Below are positions 58,686-64,000 of a DNA stretch of 64,000 nt, piece after piece. The stretch comes from Durusdinium trenchii (Eukaryota; Sar; Dinophyceae; Suessiales; Symbiodiniaceae), in the NCBI GenBank assembly GCA_963970005.1, contig CAXAMN010023684.1, positions 612,509-676,508 of the forward strand, in the 5' to 3' direction. Positions within the stretch are counted from its first letter, which is position 1. Each line of letters opens with the position of its first letter. Under the pieces are notes generated by a model that was not told the DNA's origin, made no database searches, and was given only the letters and a program-made list of their open reading frames with translations. The position numbers and the translations under genes are program-made.

Positions 58686-59421
58686 ATAGGGGTTGGAATT
58701 TCCTCTACAAAATCGCGGGTGTTGGGACCCCTAGAAAGCGATCTTTTTAGCCAGATTTTCTTGGTTGACATGGAGGCGTGTAAGTACCAACCTGGAAGTT
58801 TCTCTATTATACAAAATTGCTGTTTTTTACAAGCTCGATTCTATAGAGGTGTTGAAGTGATGGTGCAGTGGATCTTGGTGCCTCAGGCATCTGATTCTAT
58901 AGAGAATTATTAGCATGGATTTGCATGTCAGGGACTGCAATTCTATAGAGATGACTTGGGGACGACCTTTGGACACTATAAAATCACAGACCCTTACCTG
59001 TCCATGACGCCCTTTTTTCTCTGTAAATTTGTGGTCCTACCAACTGGGAAATCAATGCCTTCCTCGACCGTTGCATTTTTATGTTTTCTTCAGAGCCTTG
59101 TACCTTGATCTTATAGAGACCCATTTTTTAGGTGTAAATTCTTGGAACCCTTTTTTGCTCATGCGGTTTCTCTTTTCAGAAGGTTTTGTGTTGATGTTTG
59201 ATTCTTGTGGTATATTATTGAGATGGCCGACATTCATTGCGTGGCTCAATGTGCACTGCAATAGGTGCATATGGCAATCCCACGAAGACGGAAAAACATA
59301 TCTTGACAACAAAATGCAATGGTTTCTACAATATCACCCAGGGACATGTGAACATTGGGGTGTGAAATGAGGCATTGCATGGCACCATTGCATGTTGAAG
59401 TTTTTTCTTAGAGTCTGATGT

Positions 59422-59955
59422 ATGGAGGGCAACGATGAAGCCAAAAGTCTTCATCGCCACTTGGTGCAATTTAAGGCAACACTGACATCAGAAGATCATA
59501 CCAGCGTAATTTCCAATGTAGAGAATTTGGTGGCTTCTTTAGAAGCTCATTTTGATGTGCGAGAAGAACCGGCCCATTCCAGAACCCGACAGGTGAAGAA
59601 AACAACTAGGGCTCAATTGGAGAGCTCTTTGAAACACAACAAGAAAAAGTTGAGCAGATTGTTGAAAGAAAAGCGGGACATAAAGGGAACAAAAGACAAG
59701 TATGGTATGCTCTCCCGCTCTGCGATATTACGGGTGATGCTGGCAGATCCAACGCTACCTTCGAGAAATTTGGCAACTTTGCTCAATGAACATGCACTGG
59801 GCGGGGAGCAAGTGATCAGCCACCCGAAGGTTGGTAACATCCGGGATGCCTTTGTGGAGCAAATCAAAGAACTATCTGCCAAGCAACTACAGTACTCCTT
59901 TAGTCGAGCATGCGAAATTGCAGCCGTGCATGGATGGTTGGAAGAGCAGAGCTGA
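59422..59955 (+). CDS. Unknown 177-residue protein inside the transposon-like element
   Basis: A complete ATG-to-stop frame without a recognised family. It is basic in the middle (KKTTRAQLESSLKHNKKKLS, residues about 54-73) with predicted helices, followed by MLSRSAILRVMLADPTLPSR and SHPKVGNIRDAFVEQIKEL, which look like a folded helical domain. The final 20 residues are probably replaced by frame drift, because the next frame overlaps by 46 bases. Central position in the element makes it its main gene or a captured host gene. A DNA-binding role would be a guess based only on charge. Confidence 0.55.
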   Translation: MEGNDEAKSLHRHLVQFKATLTSEDHTSVISNVENLVASLEAHFDVREEPAHSRTRQVKKTTRAQLESSLKHNKKKLSRLLKEKRDIKGTKDKYGMLSRSAILRVMLADPTLPSRNLATLLNEHALGGEQVISHPKVGNIRDAFVEQIKELSAKQLQYSFSRACEIAAVHGWLEEQS

Positions 59956-60338
59956 CAAGGCGAAGGAAGAAGCTTTGGGTGCCGGTCGTGCCGCAGAGAA
60001 GGGTGGCCACAAAGAACATCAAAGAACCTCATCAGGCAGCCCCGCCTGCGGCTGTGACTGATTGGAAGGAAGGAGACGTTGCCATTGCTCTCCCTGGCAA
60101 AAGAAAGTCAGAGTTCGACAACCAAGAAGGTGTCGTGCTCAAAGTGCTGGCCAAAAAGCTCCGTCTGGAGTTCAAGCGCTTGGGGGAGACAAAGGATGTG
60201 GACAAAGACAGATGCCAAAAAGCGGCCAAGAGTGGACGTCAGAATGCCGATGAGAAAGCCGAAGAGAAGAAGGAAGAGAAGAAGGAGGATAAACCTTCGC
60301 TGACGGAGCTCTTGGGCTCAGACGTGGTGGACGATTAG
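59910..60338 (+). CDS. Unknown basic protein with a small beta-domain-like segment
   Basis: A 142-codon frame overlapping the preceding one by 46 bases in a different frame. The middle part (GDVAIALPGKRKSEFDNQEG followed by VVLKVLAKKLRLEF) resembles a short beta-barrel with a KOW-like turn, and the tail is a Lys/Glu-rich charged stretch ending SLTELLGSDVVDD. It may be the C-terminal part of the 59422 protein after a frameshift, since the two together would make about 300 residues. No known family is assigned. Confidence 0.45.
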   Translation: MRNCSRAWMVGRAELTRRRKKLWVPVVPQRRVATKNIKEPHQAAPPAAVTDWKEGDVAIALPGKRKSEFDNQEGVVLKVLAKKLRLEFKRLGETKDVDKDRCQKAAKSGRQNADEKAEEKKEEKKEDKPSLTELLGSDVVDD

Positions 60339-60754
60339 GAAGACAACAACTCGCGCCTGAAAAAGTAGCAGCTTCCTTTGACCGCTCAGTGTCCTTCGCT
60401 TTTTGGGTGACGAGGGTGGACTAACGACATGTTCACTATTTCCAATGAATAGTATTTATACATTAAACCACACTATTTGACACTATTTCACACTATTGCA
60501 ATATTTCAGAGGTCGTTAAAGGCTTCCAACATTTAACACCTAACATTTTCTCACTCCTATTGAAAAACACCTGTTCGACGGTACCTCAGGACCTGCATTT
60601 TATAGAGCAAAATCCTCAATGTTTGCAGCTTTTCACAGACTCATGGCCCTCCATTCTATAGAGCTGACTCCTTGTTTTTGGACTCTTTTCCTATATCATT
60701 CTCAATTTTATGGGGTCAAAAAGCGACCATTTTTTGCAACCCCTATTTTTGCAC

Positions 60755-61055
60755 AAATCATATAAATATAGATATAAAAAATATATATATATATATCACG
60801 AAAGGTAGCTTAAGCTACCTGAGTTCTCCTTGCTTTAGCAAAAAACTATTACAATCAGGAGTTGGGACTGTGCATTGAATTTCGTCCTGTAAGAAATGAT
60901 TCTGTTCGTCGGGGGGGGGCCGTATGTTCAACACTTAGGGGCCATGCCGCAAGCAGGGCTACAAGACAGTAATAAGGAACAAGGACAAGCGCAGGTTTCC
61001 CAGCCACCAGCCACGCGTGAGCGGTATGCCAGCATCCTCCTCTCTTCTTTTGCAG
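60755..61055. other. Upstream region of the helicase gene, with a probable splice acceptor
   Basis: An AT microsatellite (60762-60798) and a run of ten G at 60911-60920 occur here. The sequence CCTCCTCTCTTCTTTTGCAG, ending at 61055, is a strong pyrimidine tract plus AG and probably the acceptor for the helicase exon. The upstream exon was not identified. Confidence 0.55.
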
Positions 61056-61700
61056 GGTCTGATCGGCTTCCAGGTTCTCCTGAACCAATGCGCCCTGGTC
61101 GTTGCCCGTGCGAGGCAGCCAGACATCCTACACATGGTTGTCGGAAGTGGGCACGACGGCAAGACCTTAGTCTTCGTGGATCATTTGCAAGCCGTGTTCG
61201 GCACTGCATTGAGCTGCGCTCCTTGCGCAATGCTGCAAGCAGACAGAGAGTTTCAAGTGCAGGGCGTCAATTTCCTCCACGCAGCCTTCATCACCTTTGA
61301 TGAATGCAAGAGGGAGCAAGGCATCATGGAGGATATCATCAAAGTGTTTGTGGGAGGTGGCTGGCTGCCATTGGGCAGAAATCATGAAGCAGAAACAAAA
61401 TACGGCCACTGGGCACAAACTGGAAAAGTTTGGGCAATGAACACAGGCGACATTCCCAAGGTGCCCACCGCGGAAGAGATTTCTCACCAAAGACGTTTTC
61501 GCTGCACGTACATGCGCTCCAAGTTCACAGCAGTCGAGGACGAAGTCGACATCCCCAACAAAGTTTTCCAAGCAGACCCAACGGATGGCCTCTGGAGATG
61601 CTGTGTGGTGTTTCTTTCAAGATTTCCTCTTCCCGCATCGTCAGCACGGTGTCCAGAAATGCAGCGATGCCGTGCAATACCTCAAACAACTGACAGCCCA
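61056..61700 (+). pseudogene. Superfamily 3 (D5-like) DNA helicase domain
   Basis: Starting after the acceptor at 61055, the frame encodes the SF3 motifs in order: Walker A VVGSGHDGKTLVF (61142-61165), Walker B AAFITFDECKREQG (near 61290), the sensor region KVWAMNTGDIPKVP (near 61430-61460) with the conserved Asn, and SHQRRFRCTYMRSKF (near 61485) with the arginine finger. A segment GWLPLGRNHEAETKYG lies between B and sensor, as in D5/P4-type helicases. These ATPases drive replication of viruses, plasmids and virus-like transposons; cellular relatives are rare. Near 61580 the frame shifts and AVWCFFQDFLFPHRQHGVQK continues in the next frame, so this copy is broken. An acquired viral or mobile element origin is inferred. 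Confidence 0.78.
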
Positions 61701-61837
61701 GATCCAGATCAACAGACAGTTCCTGACCAGGGGCTGGATGGTCTCCCTGCCGTGGACACCTCCAATCAATCCACCGCTGAGCGCATCGTGCGGGAAACGC
61801 ATGCTGCGATCCAGCTCCAGTTCTTCTCAGCAGCAAC

Positions 61838-62074
61838 TTGGCCATAGAACCATTCCATTGCCCTAAGTGTTTCAAAACAGTCATGCGGACACGGTCAACA
61901 TCAACCCTTACAGGATTTAAAAGTCATGCGCAACAGGAGTATGAAGACCACATGCGCACTCCCCTGCATATTATTTTCACTCAGGCAGAGGTGAACCGAG
62001 CGCTGGTGGCATCCAATCCTGGAGCGGCTCCTGGAAGCAGGCCGCAGGCAAAAAGCTCCGAGTCGACCATTTGA
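61838..62074 (+). pseudogene. Cys/His segment after the helicase
   Basis: In a third frame EPFHCPKCFKTVMRTRS continues to FKSHAQQEYEDH, a C-x2-C...H...H pattern like a zinc finger, followed by a helix. It is separated from the helicase by 140 bases with two frame changes, so it was probably the continuing protein. No family is assigned. Confidence 0.4.
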
Positions 62075-63897
62075 AGGAATCTTGCCGAGGTTTCCTCGCC
62101 TCATTCGACCGGTGGAAGGCGTGCAGCATAGTGGAAGCCAACTTGACCGCTTTGAGCGCAGAAGTGTGCGCATGGGATCGTTGCCTTGCAGAGTGTTTGG
62201 GACCAGACCGCTGTGTTGAGATTGCTGGAACCTGGAACGACTGGGTCTGGCCACATGCTTCCGAAGCAGCGTCCGTATACGATGACATTGAAGAAGCGAC
62301 TGCTTTTGGAAGAGGCAACCCTTGGACAATCCGCTGCCACCTTGACCTCAATGGTTTGCAGGAGTATGGGAACACGGCCGGTGGCGAGGGAGGACATCAT
62401 GCACGGCAAATTGCTGATCTGGCTCAACAAGATGACCACACGGATAATACCACCGTCCTCCCAGCCACCGGATACCAAAAAAAGGTCGCTGGTGAATCCC
62501 TGGGCAGAGTCTTTTTTCCATGGCCGAGTTTTCCCAATCTCTCTCGTTCTGCCAGAGCTTCTGGAAGCCCACCGGGCACCAAGGAGTACGACATGCCGAA
62601 TGCTGCGGTCCACTTTGCCCTCGAGTTTGCGCGGGACTACGGGTTGACATTGCCTTGCTTTCAGCGCTACAGAGATTTCAAAGGTGACTGGAGGAAAGTG
62701 GTCATGGCATGGTTCTCCTTGTCAGAGACGCCAAGAAGACTCTTTTGAAAGCCTGCTTTGGCTTCACTTTCCCATCGAGAGCCAGTGGAGATCCTTTCAT
62801 TTGTCCGCTTTTAGATGGCTTGGCTGCAGACGCCATGAAATTGAAGGATGCTCTATGCCAAAGACACCCCCGCGGAAGCTATGAAGGCAGCTGTTCGACC
62901 TCGGCTTGAAACCTCAACCATGGCATTCCTTCTGTTTGACAAGGAGAACAAGGCCATGCCGCACTTCTGCGAGCTCTTGCCCAAACATGGCTTCGCCTTA
63001 GTTGCACCAGTGTTTGACGCAGTCTTGGCAGTGCCAAAGCCTGCCCAAAGCGAAGATGGACAGGTCTCAAATGAAGAGGCTTTGCTGTCTGAGTTTCACG
63101 CAACGACTGGCATCAGGACGCAAGTCCAAAACTTGGACACACACCGATCTCCAGTCACAGTGCAGAGTATCTTGGAAGACCTCTTAGCAGAAAACAACGC
63201 CGTCCGCATGGATGCCATTGAACACATACCAGGGTCATACACTTGCGTTGGCGCTGCTCTGGTGAACCTCGAGGCAGACTCGTTCAAGCGCACCATGTCC
63301 AACTTGGAAGGGCCCATACCGTACCAACAGGCTACGCAGCTGTGCCCGAACCTGATGGTGGAGCCGATTGCTTGGTCTCAAGCGCTTGCTGCCTCTGCTG
63401 AGACTTGCCTTCTGGTGCATGCTTCCAGCCCTTTGGACACCGAAGTTGGTCACGCATACGGGTTGGAACTCCTGCAGAGCACGGCTTGCATCTATAGTTC
63501 CACTGAGGAAGAGTGCATCCAGACGAATGCTCAGACTTTGTGGCGACTAGTGCAGAAGGTTCCAGGCGCACAGGTATTCAAAGTGTACCTGGTTCCTGAC
63601 GGGCAACACCAGGCTAAACGAAGGAAAAAGGAAGGCGCTTGTGTCGAACTCCTGTTGAAAGCTGGCGGTGATGAAGATGATGCCAGCTGGAAACATGTGG
63701 TCCCCGCAGTCCGAGAGATCATGGGAAAGGAGGTGGCTGCGGAGATAGCCCGTCAGATGCTCAGACAGTTTACAAGTAAATCTACACTGGCCCCGACTGT
63801 CATTTGCACCATTTTTGCAAGCCCAAATAATACACATGGGCTCTCATGGTTTCACGTCGGGCGTGGCGAGACTTCTAAGATCTTAAAAGTAGGCTAA
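62071..63897 (+). pseudogene. Region after the helicase, possible family-A-type polymerase palm, frame-broken
   Basis: Frames 62071-62748, 62709-62909 and 62848-63897 together look like one damaged protein. Near 62590-62900 NAAVHFALEFARDYGLTL, DWRKVVMAWF, LLKACFGFTFPSRASGDPF and DGLAADAMKLKDAL appear. TSTMAFLLFDKENKAM and HGFALVAPVFDAVLAVP follow. The order K...G, helix, then a hydrophobic strand ending F-D recalls motifs B and C of family A and TV-Pol polymerases, which occur fused to SF3 helicases in transpovirons and virophages. The order here (helicase first) is the reverse of the usual one, so the resemblance is weak. The last 230 residues up to the stop at 63897 have no recognised domain. 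Confidence 0.4.
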
Positions 63898-64000
63898 ACA
63901 TTATTATACCCATTCTCTGCAGGGCCTGAAAAGTCTGTTCATAGCATCTGGCGTTTAAATCTTTACATCTGGCCTTTGAAAACTTATGTAACTTTAGGCA
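63898..64000. other. Right edge
   Basis: About 100 bases after the last stop codon. CATTCTCTGCAG at 63911-63922 could be another splice acceptor, in which case a further exon starts at 63923 and leaves the window. Confidence 0.35.

Larger units (their letters stand above)
58686..60746. mobile_element. 2,061-bp DNA-transposon-like element with 8-bp target duplication
   Basis: It begins ATAGGGGTTG at 58686 and ends with the reverse complement CAACCCCTAT at 60746. The 8 bases outside are TTTTACAC (58678-58685) and TTTTGCAC (60747-60754), matching at seven of eight positions. Short inverted ends near TAGGG and 8-bp duplications are typical of hAT elements, whose ends often start TAGGG or CAGGG. 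Subterminal ATTCTATAGAG motifs recur on both sides (58838, 58894, 58940; 60653; variant at 60597). AAAGCGA(T/C)C with a following T run also occurs near each end. The two frames inside do not resemble a hAT transposase, so this looks non-autonomous or of another superfamily. Confidence 0.65.

Overview
The window looks like nuclear DNA of a dinoflagellate, most likely a member of the Symbiodiniaceae. The best pointers are an intron-split three-helix light-harvesting gene of the chlorophyll a/c (peridinin/fucoxanthin) type at 57061-57982, very low gene density, several large retroelements with long accessory-domain polyproteins, and many microsatellites. I found no ribosomal or transfer RNA gene and no convincing trans-spliced leader, so the lineage rests on gene content. 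Only three host genes are well supported: a CIA30-like protein (35623-36237), an armadillo-repeat protein in several exons (38429 to about 40180) and the light-harvesting protein.

Mobile DNA dominates. From the left: a 21-bp minisatellite bracketed by a 27-bp direct repeat (1149-1989); a Ty1/copia-type LTR retrotransposon (2203-9990) with 284-bp LTRs I read as identical, a 5-bp target duplication and a primer-binding site, but a frame-broken interior lacking RNase H; about 6 kb with nothing recognised; a minus-strand LINE (16115-24975) with an 18-bp target duplication, inserted inside a 115-bp element with 32-bp inverted repeats. The LINE carries a C5 cytosine-methyltransferase-like domain, a coiled coil, a piece of AP endonuclease, reverse transcriptase and RNase H. 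The copia element carries a different methyltransferase-like domain upstream of its integrase.

The middle (25-44 kb) holds simple repeats, a low-complexity locus at 30.0-30.9 kb and two host genes. At 44620-45619 lies a 1-kb element with inverted repeats of about 95 bp. A second minus-strand LINE (46428-50826), probably 5'-truncated, sits between (ATGT)n tracts on both sides.

The right end holds the light-harvesting gene, a 2,061-bp DNA-transposon-like element (58686-60746) with short inverted repeats, near-perfect 8-bp target duplications and an unfamiliar 177-residue reading frame, and a frame-broken gene with a clear superfamily 3 helicase domain (61056-61700) followed by regions resembling a zinc finger and possibly a family-A-type polymerase palm. 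This last block resembles virophage, transpoviron or Polinton-like replication genes and is, with the two methyltransferase-bearing retroelements, the most interesting part of the window.

Nearly every mobile-element gene is interrupted by frameshifts, so these are described as broken copies. Exact splice sites, apart from the light-harvesting intron and one armadillo-gene intron, are unresolved.
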